DNA of 64,000 nucleotides from positions 558,001 through 622,000 of the forward strand of contig NZ_AOGW02000010.1 in the NCBI RefSeq assembly GCF_000332495.1, read 5' to 3'. This document shows, in pieces, positions 27,199 to 36,493 of this stretch; position 1 is the stretch's first letter, and each line of letters starts with the position of its first letter. The notes under the pieces were generated by a model. It saw only the letters and a program-made list of their open reading frames with translations. It was not told the DNA's origin and did no database searches. Source of the stretch: Leptospira terpstrae serovar Hualin str. LT 11-33 = ATCC 700639. Its GTDB lineage: Bacteria > Spirochaetota > Leptospiria > Leptospirales > Leptospiraceae. Both the position numbers and the translations under genes were made by a program.

Positions 27199-28563
27199 TC
27201 AGGGCTTTGTGGAAACGCGAGGCCCTTTGTTTTTCCTTTCTTTCAAACCTAAAGTATCTTTGACTATCCCAAATACATCTTTAACCGAATGGAAGGAATG
27301 ATCTTTTCCACGCGGATCATAGACAAAACCAATGGTTTTCATTTCTGGGTTTGTATTCCAATACCCATGCCCATGAATGGGAGTTTGCGATTGTGAATAC
27401 ACTTCCCCCTTTCTTGTCCCACTAAAAAACATTCTTTCTTTTGTATAAAGGACTCCCAAGGCAGAAGGATGGATTTGCGTTGGGACTAAAGTAGTATTGT
27501 TTGCCGGGATCCATTCTGCACCTGGGCAAAGTTTTAGAATTTCGGTCACCAGAGATTGGATCTCCTCTGGAGAAATTTGATTTGGGGAACCTGGCAAAAG
27601 AATGGCCGCCCCCCCGGAGCTTTTAAAAGTGAGTTGGTATGTTCCATTTTCTTCACGAATCAAACCTTTTTGTTTCAATACCACATTGGGAGCACAGACA
27701 GAATCAGCCGAATGAAAACCGTGGTCCGATACAATCACAACGGCCGGCCCTCTCGGAGAGAAGGCACGAACTGATTGCAAAAATTCAAAAATGGCCTTGT
27801 CCAGTTCTACCAACCGTTGTAATGCTTTTTCAGAATCAGGTCCAAATCCGTGGTGGTTCGTATCCAAATCCGTGGTGTAAACAAAAAGTAAATCGGGTTT
27901 TTTCATTTGAAAAAGCCAAGAAGCTGTTTTTAATTTAACTTCATCTTTGGTTACATCGTTTAACGGAGAACCAACGGCAAGCTCTGCTTCTTTATGCAGA
28001 TTCTTAGTCGAAAGTACACGAAGGAGTTTGTCGTCCTCTGGATTTTTTTTTCTCCAATACTGAGGAAGGTTCCAATCAATATTGGCACCGACTGTCACTG
28101 GCCAAAATACATTAGCAGTGGTTTTATGATTCGCTTTTGCCAAATCCCAAAGAGTGGTAACTTTAATGTCCTCAGCATACCACATCCATCCCCCATCATT
28201 TTTCTCAAAAGGGTCAACCAGTGTATTATTGAAAATTCCATGCTCTGCGGGATCAAAACCTGTCACCATGGAGGTATGGGCCGGATAGGTAACCGATGGA
28301 TTGATTGTTTCAATTTCATGAACCCCATACTTTTGGAACATTTCAGCCAAGTGGGGAAAATAAGTATGGTATTTGGGATCGGACCAGTAATAAGCAGGGA
28401 ATCCATCAATTGACAAAACGATTGTTTGGCGAATTTTGGAGGATTTTGATTTTTTATGCCTTTCTTTAGTCTTCGGTTTTGAATCGAGTGATAAAGCAAA
28501 AAACAAGAAAATACAAATCCCCAATATAGAAATAGGAAATTTCAAAATAGAATTGATTCGCAT
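27199..28563 (-). CDS. Exported alkaline-phosphatase-superfamily enzyme (nucleotide pyrophosphatase/phosphodiesterase-like)
   Basis: 454 aa. Signal peptide or anchor at residues 8-27 (FPISILGICIFLFFALSLDS), then a basic linker. The catalytic core matches ectonucleotide pyrophosphatase/phosphodiesterases: VLSIDGFPAYYW (metal Asp), NPSVTYPAHTSMVTG (Thr nucleophile), DLDTNHHGFGPDS, VIVSDHGFHSAD (metal Asp/His) and PIHGHGYWN (metal His). It is likely periplasmic and hydrolyses phosphodiester or pyrophosphate bonds of nucleotides or lipid headgroups. Single gene, 22 bases downstream of fliM on the same strand, so read-through from the fliM unit is possible. Confidence 0.88.
   Translation of the reverse strand: MRINSILKFPISILGICIFLFFALSLDSKPKTKERHKKSKSSKIRQTIVLSIDGFPAYYWSDPKYHTYFPHLAEMFQKYGVHEIETINPSVTYPAHTSMVTGFDPAEHGIFNNTLVDPFEKNDGGWMWYAEDIKVTTLWDLAKANHKTTANVFWPVTVGANIDWNLPQYWRKKNPEDDKLLRVLSTKNLHKEAELAVGSPLNDVTKDEVKLKTASWLFQMKKPDLLFVYTTDLDTNHHGFGPDSEKALQRLVELDKAIFEFLQSVRAFSPRGPAVVIVSDHGFHSADSVCAPNVVLKQKGLIREENGTYQLTFKSSGGAAILLPGSPNQISPEEIQSLVTEILKLCPGAEWIPANNTTLVPTQIHPSALGVLYTKERMFFSGTRKGEVYSQSQTPIHGHGYWNTNPEMKTIGFVYDPRGKDHSFHSVKDVFGIVKDTLGLKERKNKGPRVSTKP
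27201..27234 (+). terminator. Intrinsic terminator inside the convergent gene
   Basis: An 11-base stem (27201-27211 with 27216-27226, including G-U pairs), a GAAA tetraloop and a TTTGTTTTT-type tail. It sits within the last codons of the minus-strand phosphodiesterase gene. Confidence 0.75.
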
Positions 28564-28585
28564 AAAAAGTGTTTAGCGAAAGAAA

Positions 28586-29611
28586 CTAATATTCTTGTTC
28601 TGACCTTGTGGAACCAAGGAGTTCGTCTGGAATGTCCTCAATGCTATCCCCAATTTGGATGGCTAGGCGGTTTCCCACTCTTCCCGGAGTCGCTTTGAAC
28701 TTACTGCGATCCCCTACTTTCACCATTAAGTCAGTTTTGATGGGTGTGTTTTCGAGTTTGATCACATCTCCAACATGAAGGTTCATAAGATCATTCAAAG
28801 AAATGTCGACACTACCTACTTCCGAAATAAGAGGGATTTTGACTTGGTCGAGTCGTTCTTGGATGACGGCGCGATTTTCATCCACTTCCCCTTTACGAAT
28901 TGAGGAATACCAATACTGTGCAGATAGTTTGTTAATGATTGGTTCAATGGTGATGTAGGGAATACAAAGGTTTGTCATCCCTTCCACTTCTCCCACTTTG
29001 GTTTCGAGGGTAATTAATACCACCATGTCATTGGGAGGAACTACTTGCGCAAACTGAGGATTAGTTTCAATGTTTCCAAGTCTCGGACGTAAATCAATTA
29101 CAGTAGACCATGACTCTCGTAAGTTTCCAAGAATCCTAACAATAATCCCTTCCATTACCGAAAGCTCAATATCTGAAAGTTCTCGGTTTACTTTGGATGA
29201 CTCTCCCTTACCACCGAACAAACGATCAATGATGGTAAAGGAAATGGATGGGTCAATTTCCAAAATGGCGGAACCGCGAAGGGGATCCATATTAATTACA
29301 GCAAGTGTGGTAGGGTTTGGAATCGAACGAATGAATTCTTCATAAGTTAACTGATCCACAGAAGCCACGTGCACTACAACGAGGGCGCGAAGCTGTGCCG
29401 ATAGTCCAGTGGTTGCCAAACGAGCAAAGGTCTCGTGCATCATCTGAAGTGTTCTAATTTGGTCTTTTGAAAATTTATCCGGACGTTTGAAGTCGTAGAT
29501 TTTGACTTTCTTTTGTTCCCCAACCGATGAGTATTCATCCTCGGAGACTTCCCCAGAGGAAATGGCGTTTAACAGGGCATCAATTTCGTCTTGGGAAAGG
29601 ATTTCCGTCAT
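28586..29611 (-). CDS. fliM: Flagellar motor switch protein FliM
   Basis: 341 aa C-ring protein that binds CheY-P and sets rotation direction of the periplasmic flagella. The N-terminal CheY-binding peptide ILSQDEIDALLNAIS is intact. The CheC-like middle domain spans about 45-230 (FSKDQIRTLQMMHETFARLATTGLSAQLRA). The C-terminal SpoA domain follows (VGSVDISLNDLMNLHVGDVIKLENTP). Typical length is about 330-350. The start overlaps the stop of the preceding unknown gene (ATGA). It is the last gene of a unit with argH and a cyclophilin, not of a classical flagellar operon. Confidence 0.97.
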   Translation of the reverse strand: MTEILSQDEIDALLNAISSGEVSEDEYSSVGEQKKVKIYDFKRPDKFSKDQIRTLQMMHETFARLATTGLSAQLRALVVVHVASVDQLTYEEFIRSIPNPTTLAVINMDPLRGSAILEIDPSISFTIIDRLFGGKGESSKVNRELSDIELSVMEGIIVRILGNLRESWSTVIDLRPRLGNIETNPQFAQVVPPNDMVVLITLETKVGEVEGMTNLCIPYITIEPIINKLSAQYWYSSIRKGEVDENRAVIQERLDQVKIPLISEVGSVDISLNDLMNLHVGDVIKLENTPIKTDLMVKVGDRSKFKATPGRVGNRLAIQIGDSIEDIPDELLGSTRSEQEY

Positions 29612-30594
29612 TTTTTTACCTTTACGAGTAAGTTTTTAATCTGCCAAAATCCAACTCGGCTTCCTTCTTCTTGTCGCAAGGTGTATATATATTCGTACCT
29701 TGTTTTGAACCGACCCATCATTCTTTCTACATAAACCTGAACTCGGGCATCCCTTTTGGAGGGATAATCCACATTCATGACCTTAAAGTATTTTAATACA
29801 CCGGAGGGTGTCTCCGTCAAATACTCTTTAAAATCCTCGATGATAGTTTCCCGCTCACCCAAACCTGCTTCGGTATAAGCACTGCTATAACGATCATAAG
29901 CTAAGATATATTCGGAAAAATCGATCCACTTGAAGTGGTATTCCCAGTGTTTTTTCATCTCCGCGCCCAGAAACAAAAAGATGGTCTCCTCAGGAGAGAG
30001 GCCTCCATTTTCTGTGATTTGGCGGGTGACAGTTTCTTTTCTTTCTGCTTTTGGATTCTGAAACAAAAATCCTACAGTATTTTGGGAACGTAAAAAAGCA
30101 GACTTATCTTCTGTATAATTTGGGTAAAAATAGCCAGTTACATAAAACTTTTGGTCCGGCAAAAAACTATAATGTTCATCCAAATAGATTGTTTTGGAAA
30201 AGGACTCATTGCGGTGAAGACTCACTTCTTTATTCTCATCACCGACTAAATTGACTATCGTTGTCCTACGTTTCAAAATGGGGTCTGGGAAATCGGGATC
30301 CTCGATTGGAGTGAGAATCCGGTCATTTTCATCTTTTACAATGATTTGAAAAGAATAACGAAAATCAAAGGAAGGAAAGATCCGAACCACTTCTTTGCCA
30401 GTATTAGTAACGGTAAAAGTCAAAGGGACTCTTTCTCCAGACTGGTAACTTCGTTTTGTCAAAGATAGGCTGATTTTTGACTGAAGAGAAACAAAATTAT
30501 CAATTCTTTCTCCACGGGCATCCCTATCAGGAAAGGCCCCGAGAGAACTTACAGAGAGAATTCCTAGAATGACAAAGGTTTGCAGAGTCCGCAT
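29608..30594 (-). CDS. Exported protein of unknown function, Ig-like N-terminal domain
   Basis: 328 aa from ATG 30594. MRTLQTFVILGILSVSSLGAFP is a signal peptide. The following region (ISLSLTKRSYQSGERVPLTFTVTNTGKEVVRIFPS) resembles an immunoglobulin-like BsuPI-type fold found in surface and periplasmic proteins. The C-terminal half has a helical EYLTETPSGVLKYFKVMNVDY and a beta part (YVERMMGRFKTRYEYIYTLRQEEG) reminiscent of NTF2-like domains. No catalytic residues recognised. It is coupled to fliM by a four-base ATGA overlap and follows the 199-aa gene by 61 bases. A link to flagella is only positional. Confidence 0.75.
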   Translation of the reverse strand: MRTLQTFVILGILSVSSLGAFPDRDARGERIDNFVSLQSKISLSLTKRSYQSGERVPLTFTVTNTGKEVVRIFPSFDFRYSFQIIVKDENDRILTPIEDPDFPDPILKRRTTIVNLVGDENKEVSLHRNESFSKTIYLDEHYSFLPDQKFYVTGYFYPNYTEDKSAFLRSQNTVGFLFQNPKAERKETVTRQITENGGLSPEETIFLFLGAEMKKHWEYHFKWIDFSEYILAYDRYSSAYTEAGLGERETIIEDFKEYLTETPSGVLKYFKVMNVDYPSKRDARVQVYVERMMGRFKTRYEYIYTLRQEEGSRVGFWQIKNLLVKVKK

Positions 30595-30655
30595 ACACTT
30601 AAAGATTTCGGCATTAATGAGAATTTCCGAAAGAATTTTTAGGACATAAAATCGT

Positions 30656-31255
30656 TTAACCAGCACCCATTTTGGCTTCTGCCAAGATGTAATCGGCAAT
30701 TCGAATGAGCCTAGTCATCACAGCCCCTAGTTTTTTGTACTGGTAGTAGTTTTCCCGTTGTTTGTCTAAATGTGGTTCCACGAGGGCAACTGTTTTGGAT
30801 GAAACTTTTAGGTTTTTGATCTCGTTGTCAGTGACTCCATAAAGATTGGCTTCGGAGACAAACCGGTTCAGTTCCTTCACCAAACTCTCGTCAGTGAGAT
30901 CCTGGATTTCGAAAACCTTTTCAATTTTTAAAATAAAATCGGTTAACGTTCGTTTAATCTTGGACTCTTCTTCGGTCGGCCGGCGTTTTGCAGTCACTTG
31001 ATTTAAAGTTTCATAGCGGTCCAAGGCTGTTTCGTAAAGTTGACTCATTTTTGATTTTTGGCCGAGGATAAAACTAATAAAACTAAGGAGTCCGACAAAG
31101 GTATCAGGATAACGATTGATTCCGCCCACTTCATCCAAGGCATTCGCAAAGGCTTCCTCATTATGAGGTACTGTCATAATGAATTTTAACACCGGTTCCA
31201 CGGAAGAACCCGATGTGTATTTTTGAATGACTTCGATGCCTTCTAAGTAGTTCAT
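30656..31255 (-). CDS. Cytoplasmic helical protein of unknown function
   Basis: 199 aa, no signal or membrane helix. Predicted mostly helical, with amphipathic Lys/Glu-rich segments (TLTDFILKIEKVFEIQDLTDESLVKELNRF; KQRENYYQYKKLGAVMTRLIRIADYILAEAK). No domain recognised. It overlaps the cyclophilin stop by four bases (ATGA), giving translational coupling, and is followed after 61 bases by the gene preceding fliM. Possibly a genus-specific protein. Confidence 0.75.
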   Translation of the reverse strand: MNYLEGIEVIQKYTSGSSVEPVLKFIMTVPHNEEAFANALDEVGGINRYPDTFVGLLSFISFILGQKSKMSQLYETALDRYETLNQVTAKRRPTEEESKIKRTLTDFILKIEKVFEIQDLTDESLVKELNRFVSEANLYGVTDNEIKNLKVSSKTVALVEPHLDKQRENYYQYKKLGAVMTRLIRIADYILAEAKMGAG

Positions 31256-32133
31256 TGTCGTTTGTCTATGACAACTACCTTTCGGATTGTCGTCTGAAGA
31301 TTCCCCTTTTCTATGATTCGGTCAAGTACATCATACCCAGAAACCAGAAATCCAAATACTGTGTGGAGCCCATCTAGATGAGGAGTATCCACTTGATTGA
31401 TAAAAAACTGAGATCCATTGGTATTGGGTCCCGCATTGGCCATAGCCAAAGACCCGCGAAGTGCTTTTTTACTGGGAAGTGCTTCATTATAACGATAACC
31501 CACTCGGTGTAAAACTTCTAATACCGGCAATTCCATTGCTTCTTGGTAGGCTTTTTCCACTTCCGTTCTTTTTTCTTCGAACTCTGCCCGAGATTGGATT
31601 TTAAATTCAGCTAACACGGCTCGTTGCAGTTGGGCTTGGTACTGCGGAGCATCTTTGATTTTGACTTTGTCAAGCCCAAGTGCCTTTCCATTGATTTCAT
31701 CTTCTGTTTGGTATCCTGGACCACCAGTTCCGTCACCCCTTGGACAACCGCCTTGCGCCATGAAGTTTTCTATGACACGATGGAACTTCAAACCATCATA
31801 GAACGGTCGTCTTTCAGAGCCTTTATCTGTTTTGAATTCCTTTTCGCCTTGAGCCAAATCAATAAAATTCTGCACAGTTTTTGGTGCTGCGGTATCATAT
31901 AGTTCTAAAACCAAATCACCAGCGGTTGTGGTAAACACTGCATAAATGGCTGGTTTTTCGGGAAGTTTGACTGAAGTAAGGTCAGCACGTTTGACTATCA
32001 CTTTAGAAGGAGAATAAGATACCGGTTCGTAAGTGATTTTTTTAAATCTTTGGTCACTGCAGAAAATGGTTTGCGTTCCGACTAAAAAGAGTAATGCGAA
32101 AAAAGAAACTTTGTTTAATACATTCATTTTCAT
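31252..32133 (-). CDS. Exported cyclophilin-type peptidyl-prolyl isomerase with insertion
   Basis: 293 aa. The signal VSFFALLFLVGTQTIFC ends with a cysteine that could be lipidated under the relaxed spirochaete lipobox. Cyclophilin core blocks: AVFTTTAGDLVLELYDTAAPKTVQNF, FYDGLKFHRVIENFMAQGG and GSLAMANAGPNTNGSQFFI (active Arg, Phe, Gln, Asn preserved), then LDGLHTVFGFLVSGYDV. Between GPGYQTEDEING and GSLAMAN a roughly 75-residue helical insertion interrupts the domain, unlike single-domain cyclophilins such as E. coli PpiB. It probably folds envelope proteins in the periplasm. Eight bases after argH, coupled to the next gene by ATGA. Confidence 0.9.
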   Translation of the reverse strand: MKMNVLNKVSFFALLFLVGTQTIFCSDQRFKKITYEPVSYSPSKVIVKRADLTSVKLPEKPAIYAVFTTTAGDLVLELYDTAAPKTVQNFIDLAQGEKEFKTDKGSERRPFYDGLKFHRVIENFMAQGGCPRGDGTGGPGYQTEDEINGKALGLDKVKIKDAPQYQAQLQRAVLAEFKIQSRAEFEEKRTEVEKAYQEAMELPVLEVLHRVGYRYNEALPSKKALRGSLAMANAGPNTNGSQFFINQVDTPHLDGLHTVFGFLVSGYDVLDRIIEKGNLQTTIRKVVVIDKRQ

Positions 32134-32141
32134 AATTAAAT

Positions 32142-33572
32142 TTATTTTTTACCTTTGGATTCTAATTTCTTTAGTTTTTTGGTCAATTCGTTTACTTTTG
32201 CTTTGGCTCTTTTGATTTGTTCTTTTTGACGAGCAAACGAAGTTCCTCCCATCACATCTTTTTTATCACAAGATGTTTCCAATGAGATAGCAGCTTCATA
32301 GCCTGGATCGGTAAGAACAGCATGGATTTGCCCCCTTTCTCCACTGGGGATATTGAAAAGATCATAACCTTTGGTCGAACAATGTTTTACAAGTTCCCCT
32401 ACTATTTCATGGGCAGAACGGAATGGAATTCCTTTAGCGCTCACAAGCCAATCCGCAAGGTCAGTGGCAGTGGAAAATCCTAATCGCAAACTTCGGAGTG
32501 CATTTTCAGGAAATATTTGGATACCAATCACCATATCCCGAACGCCTTCGATACTTAATTTGATTTGTTTGACTGTATCAAATAACGGAAGTTTGTCTTC
32601 TTGGAAATCCCTATTATAGGAAAGTGGAGTTCCTTTTACCATCACAAGTAAATGTGTCAAACTTCCAATCACTCGACCTGATTTTCCACGAATGAGTTCG
32701 GCTACATCAGGATTTTTCTTTTGAGGCATAATGGAAGAACCAGTCGTTAGGTGATCAGGAAGTTTGAAATAACTAAATTCTTGTGAGGTATAGAGAATGA
32801 TTTCTTCACAAAACCGAGATACATGGATCATAAACTGAGACGCAGCAAATAGAAATTTGAATATATGATCCCTTTGGCTCACTGCATCAATGGAGTTTTC
32901 GGAAATTCGAGATAAAGACAAATCCTTTTTTAAAAACTCTCTATCGGTTGCATAGTTGACACCTGCAAGAGCACCAGAACCTAACACTAACTCATCGGCT
33001 CTATCATAAGAATCGAGAAAATCCTCAAAGTCACGGACGTTCGCCCAAAAATGGGATAAAAAATAATGGGAAGCTCGGATGGGTTGGGCAATCTGCAAGT
33101 GAGTGTATCCAGGAATGATAGTTTTGGTATGAGCTTCTGCTTTGCCAATCCATGCAGAAAGTAAATCCAGAAGTAAAACCAACACTGCTTCCACTTCTGA
33201 TTTGATATACAAACGTACGTCTTGCGAAACTTGGTCATTGCGACTTCGGCCTGTATGGAGTTTTTTTCCTAAATCTCCTAATAACTCCGTTAAGCGTGAT
33301 TCCACAGACATATGGATGTCTTCGTTTTCCATTTTAAATTCAAACTTTCCAGAATCGATTTCCTTCTTGATTTGGCCGAGACCTGTTTCAATTTTCCTTT
33401 GTTCCGATTCAGAAAGAATTCCAATGCGTTTGAGCATTCGGGAATGGGAGATGGAGCCTTCTATGTCGTGGGAATAAAGTTCTTTATCAAAACTTATCGA
33501 TTCCCCAATTCGAATCATTAAAGAAGAGGGAGGTGCATCAAAACGACCACCCCATAATTTTTTTTCTTTCAT
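32142..33572 (-). CDS. argH: Argininosuccinate lyase
   Basis: 476 aa, fumarase/aspartase superfamily enzyme releasing arginine and fumarate. [11 protein letters not shown] at the start, the [10 protein letters not shown] and [15 protein letters not shown] blocks, and the signature [16 protein letters not shown] with the catalytic serine are intact. The C-terminal 20 residues are a Lys-rich tail ([23 protein letters not shown]) longer than usual. It overlaps the preceding haem-binding gene by four bases (ATGA) and is followed by the cyclophilin after eight. No other arginine genes are nearby, so the pathway is scattered. Confidence 0.97.
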   Translation of the reverse strand: MKEKKLWGGRFDAPPSSLMIRIGESISFDKELYSHDIEGSISHSRMLKRIGILSESEQRKIETGLGQIKKEIDSGKFEFKMENEDIHMSVESRLTELLGDLGKKLHTGRSRNDQVSQDVRLYIKSEVEAVLVLLLDLLSAWIGKAEAHTKTIIPGYTHLQIAQPIRASHYFLSHFWANVRDFEDFLDSYDRADELVLGSGALAGVNYATDREFLKKDLSLSRISENSIDAVSQRDHIFKFLFAASQFMIHVSRFCEEIILYTSQEFSYFKLPDHLTTGSSIMPQKKNPDVAELIRGKSGRVIGSLTHLLVMVKGTPLSYNRDFQEDKLPLFDTVKQIKLSIEGVRDMVIGIQIFPENALRSLRLGFSTATDLADWLVSAKGIPFRSAHEIVGELVKHCSTKGYDLFNIPSGERGQIHAVLTDPGYEAAISLETSCDKKDVMGGTSFARQKEQIKRAKAKVNELTKKLKKLESKGKK

Positions 33573-33997
33573 TCTGATTCCTTGTTATACTGATCCGACC
33601 AAACTTTCAAAATCTCTTTGTCCTTCTCCGATAACTTAGAGCTAGGATGCATTAAAAGATAATCTTTTGGAGGCATTTCTCCTTCGTCGACTTGTTCCCA
33701 AACTTCGTATATTTTTTTGTTTTGTTTTCTTTCAGAGAGAAGCCCAAATTCAGAGAAATTCAATTCCTCTCGTCCTTCTTCTACATGATGCGCAATCAAA
33801 AGCGATGCTGGGAAAATATAAGAATACGCTGGCCAAATAGTTTCATTCGAATGGCAGTCGTAACAGCTCCGTTTGAGAACTTCTTTGATTTCTGGGCTCA
33901 CTTGGATTTCTGAAGTGACGGATGGATTGGTTCTAGCTATGGGAAAGAATTGGAGTATGAGAAAAACTCCTATTAAGATCAGGAAAATTCGTTTCAC
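33569..33997 (-). CDS. Exported haem-binding-domain protein (CXXCH)
   Basis: 142 aa. N-terminal signal/anchor [17 protein letters not shown], then a small haem-binding domain: [45 protein letters not shown]. The CYDCH is a c-type haem attachment motif and the distal Met/His ([12 protein letters not shown]) resembles the second ligand area of the Haem_bd family. It likely lies in the periplasm as a monohaem cytochrome-like protein. First gene of the argH-to-fliM unit; the 93-base gap to the divergent NfeD-like gene should carry both promoters. Confidence 0.87.
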   Translation of the reverse strand: MKRIFLILIGVFLILQFFPIARTNPSVTSEIQVSPEIKEVLKRSCYDCHSNETIWPAYSYIFPASLLIAHHVEEGREELNFSEFGLLSERKQNKKIYEVWEQVDEGEMPPKDYLLMHPSSKLSEKDKEILKVWSDQYNKESE

Positions 33998-34090
33998 ACA
34001 AGACAGGTTCTAAGCCTTCGTTCCAATTCAAAGTATTATTTTTCTTGCCTTAGATGAGAATCCGGTGTTCCTTTTCTTTAGAGGTTCCCT

Positions 34091-34543
34091 TTGGATTTTA
34101 TTTTTACAAACTCACCCTATGTCTGGATTTTCCTAGGAATCACATTACTATTTTCTGAATTCCTTCTGCCAGGAACCTTTGTGATGTTTTTGGGGATTGG
34201 GGCCCTATTTACAGGAATTTTGGCTCGTTTAGTTCCGATGGAGTTTTATTCCCAAGTGGTGGTTTGGGTGGTATCTAGCCTTGTTTCCATTCTAGTCGGT
34301 GGCACTGCCGTAAGACGTTTTTTTAAATCAGAGTCGTCGGTGGATCCTTTCATCCAAGATGATTTTTTGAATCAAATTGTTCCCGTTGAAACAGATATCT
34401 TAGTGCAAAGGCATGGGGGAAAGATCCGGTTCCAAGGTACTCTTTGGGATGCTATCTCTAATGATTCCAAAATCCCTAAAGGAAACTTTGTTCGTATCCT
34501 ATCTCGGGAAAATCTTACCTTTACTGTGGAACGTGTAGACTAA
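34091..34543 (+). CDS. NfeD-like membrane protein
   Basis: 150 aa. Three closely spaced membrane helices (about 10-25, 28-46 and 55-73) precede a small OB-fold-like domain (TDILVQRHGGKIRFQGTLWDAIS...GNFVRILSRENLTFTVE), the NfeD/YbbK arrangement. NfeD proteins accompany SPFH/stomatin proteins and help organise membrane microdomains; two SPFH genes follow. Start codon is TTG with AGAGG eight bases upstream. The gap to the first SPFH ATG is 96 bases. Confidence 0.88.
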   Translation: MDFIFTNSPYVWIFLGITLLFSEFLLPGTFVMFLGIGALFTGILARLVPMEFYSQVVVWVVSSLVSILVGGTAVRRFFKSESSVDPFIQDDFLNQIVPVETDILVQRHGGKIRFQGTLWDAISNDSKIPKGNFVRILSRENLTFTVERVD

Positions 34544-34639
34544 CTCATCAAAGAATTTCATTTTTTTTAAACACAAACAAAAAAACCCTTTTCTCTTTTT
34601 CCTCTTCTTCCTATGGTCAAACGTCACAGAGGAGAAACT

Positions 34640-35560
34640 ATGGGCGCAACCGTCATTGTTGTATTTTTGGCCATTGTCTATATCATTAAAAAGACAATCA
34701 TCATTGTTCCAGAACAAAGTGTTTATGTTAAAGAAAGATTAGGTGTTTTGAATGGGGTATTAAAATCGGGATTCTATTTTATGATCCCATTTGTGGACCA
34801 AATTCGTTACCGCCAAAACTTAAAAGAACAGACTATTGATATCGATCCACAAGTTTGTATCACAAAAGATAACGTATCTGTTGAAGTGGATGGAGTTTTG
34901 TATTTAAAAGTGGTGGATGGTGAAAAGGCATCTTACGGGATCGATAACTTTATGTTAGCAACAACCCAACTCGCACAAACCACTCTCCGTTCCGAAATTG
35001 GAAAATTAATTTTTGATAATTTACTTTCAGAAAGAGATGAAATCAACGGTCGCGTGGTATCCAATATTGACCGTGCCACAGATCCTTGGGGAATCAAAGT
35101 CACCAGATACGAAATTCGAAACATCACACCTCCTAAACAAATTTTACTGGAGATGGAAAACCAGATGAAATCCGAAAGAGAAAGACGAGCAGAGATTACC
35201 ATCTCCCAAGGAGAAAAAGAATCTCGGGTCAATCACTCGATCGGAGAAAGACAAGAATCAATCAACATATCCGAAGGGGAAAAAATCCGATTGGTGAACG
35301 AAGCAGAAGGAAGGGCACTCGAAATTACAGTGATTTCCAATGCCACTGCAAAAGGTTTACAATTAATTTCAGAAGCAATTAGTAAAAAAGGCGGAAAGGA
35401 AGCGGTGAGTTTACAAATCACACAAGAGTATATGGATGCACTGGGCCAAATTTTTAAAATCTCGAAAACGACTGTGGTGCCAGAAGGTTTAGCCAATATC
35501 GGTGGAGTTTTTGAAGGCCTTTCCAAAATCACAACAAAAATCCCACAGGTAGGAGAATAG
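34640..35560 (+). CDS. SPFH/stomatin-like membrane protein (first copy)
   Basis: 306 aa. Begins with one membrane helix (MGATVIVVFLAIVYIIKK) and the SPFH/Band 7 domain (IVPEQSVYVKERLGVLNG... DNVSVEVDGVLYLKVVDGEKASYGIDN; QTTLRSEIGKLIFDNLLSERDEIN). A helical Glu/Ala-rich C-terminal region (ERERRAEITISQGEKESRVNHSIGER) forms the oligomerisation coiled coil. The second start at 34640 is chosen because AGAGGAG lies five bases upstream; an ATG 27 bases earlier has none. Paralogue of the next gene, two bases apart. QmcA/HflK-like scaffold with no evident enzyme activity. Confidence 0.9.
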   Translation: MGATVIVVFLAIVYIIKKTIIIVPEQSVYVKERLGVLNGVLKSGFYFMIPFVDQIRYRQNLKEQTIDIDPQVCITKDNVSVEVDGVLYLKVVDGEKASYGIDNFMLATTQLAQTTLRSEIGKLIFDNLLSERDEINGRVVSNIDRATDPWGIKVTRYEIRNITPPKQILLEMENQMKSERERRAEITISQGEKESRVNHSIGERQESINISEGEKIRLVNEAEGRALEITVISNATAKGLQLISEAISKKGGKEAVSLQITQEYMDALGQIFKISKTTVVPEGLANIGGVFEGLSKITTKIPQVGE

Positions 35561-35561
35561 T

Positions 35562-36482
35562 ATGGAATTTGTATACTTAGCATTTTGGGCGATTGTTGCC
35601 ATCTATTTAATCTATAAAATCTTTCGCTGCATTCGCATCATCCCTGCACAAGATGTACTCATTGTAGAGCGACTTGGGAAATACTCTCGCAGTTTACGAG
35701 CTGGATTTCATATCCTCATTCCATTCGTTGATCGTGATGCATATTACCACACGCTCAAAGAACAATCGATAGACGTACAACCTCAAATTTGTATCACGCA
35801 TGACAACGTACAGGTGAAGGTTGATGGAGTGATTTATTTAAAGATCATTGATCCAGTGCGTGCTTCTTACGGAATTGAAGACTTCCAGTTTGCAGCGATC
35901 CAACTGGCGCAAACCACAATGCGCTCCGTAATTGGAACGATGGAACTCGACAAAACCATCGGGGAAAAAGATTTAATCAATTCCACTATTGTAGCCGCCA
36001 TTGACCAAGCCTCAGAACCTTGGGGAATCAAAGTGAATCGTTACGAGATTCTAAATATTGTTCCGCCCAAGTCAGTACTTGATGCGATGGAAAAAGAGAA
36101 AAAAGCACAAATCGCCAAACGTTCCCAGGTGCTTCTTTCGGAAGGAGAAAGAGATTCGAGAATCAACCGTTCTCTTGGTTTCAAAGAAGAAGCAGTGAAC
36201 AAATCCGAAGGGGAAAAACAAAGAAGGATCAACTCAGCAGAAGGAAAGGCAACAGAAATTGAAGCACTTGCGGTTGCCACAGCCAAAGGGATTGAAGCAA
36301 TTGCTGGAGCTATTTCTGACCAAGGAGGAGCCTCAGCGATCAAACTACAAATCACAAAGGCTTTTATCCAAAACTTCCTTCACGTAGCCAAAGAAAATAC
36401 GGAGATTCTCGTTCCTGCCGATGTAATGAATTTACCAAATCTCATTGCCAACCTAACAGAACCAAGAAAACCGAAAGCATAA
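35562..36482 (+). CDS. SPFH/stomatin-like membrane protein (second copy)
   Basis: 306 aa, clearly a tandem duplicate of the preceding gene: same N-terminal membrane helix (EFVYLAFWAIVAIYLIYKI), SPFH domain (IPAQDVLIVERLGKYSRSLRAGFHILIPF; QICITHDNVQVKVDGVIYLKI; WGIKVNRYEILNIVPP) and C-terminal helical region. It is closer to classical QmcA/paraslipin than the first copy. The ATG is two bases after the first SPFH stop. With the NfeD-like protein it would form a flotillin-type membrane scaffold. An intrinsic terminator follows at 36496-36524. Confidence 0.92.
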   Translation: MEFVYLAFWAIVAIYLIYKIFRCIRIIPAQDVLIVERLGKYSRSLRAGFHILIPFVDRDAYYHTLKEQSIDVQPQICITHDNVQVKVDGVIYLKIIDPVRASYGIEDFQFAAIQLAQTTMRSVIGTMELDKTIGEKDLINSTIVAAIDQASEPWGIKVNRYEILNIVPPKSVLDAMEKEKKAQIAKRSQVLLSEGERDSRINRSLGFKEEAVNKSEGEKQRRINSAEGKATEIEALAVATAKGIEAIAGAISDQGGASAIKLQITKAFIQNFLHVAKENTEILVPADVMNLPNLIANLTEPRKPKA

Positions 36483-36493
36483 CCTAACGGGAA

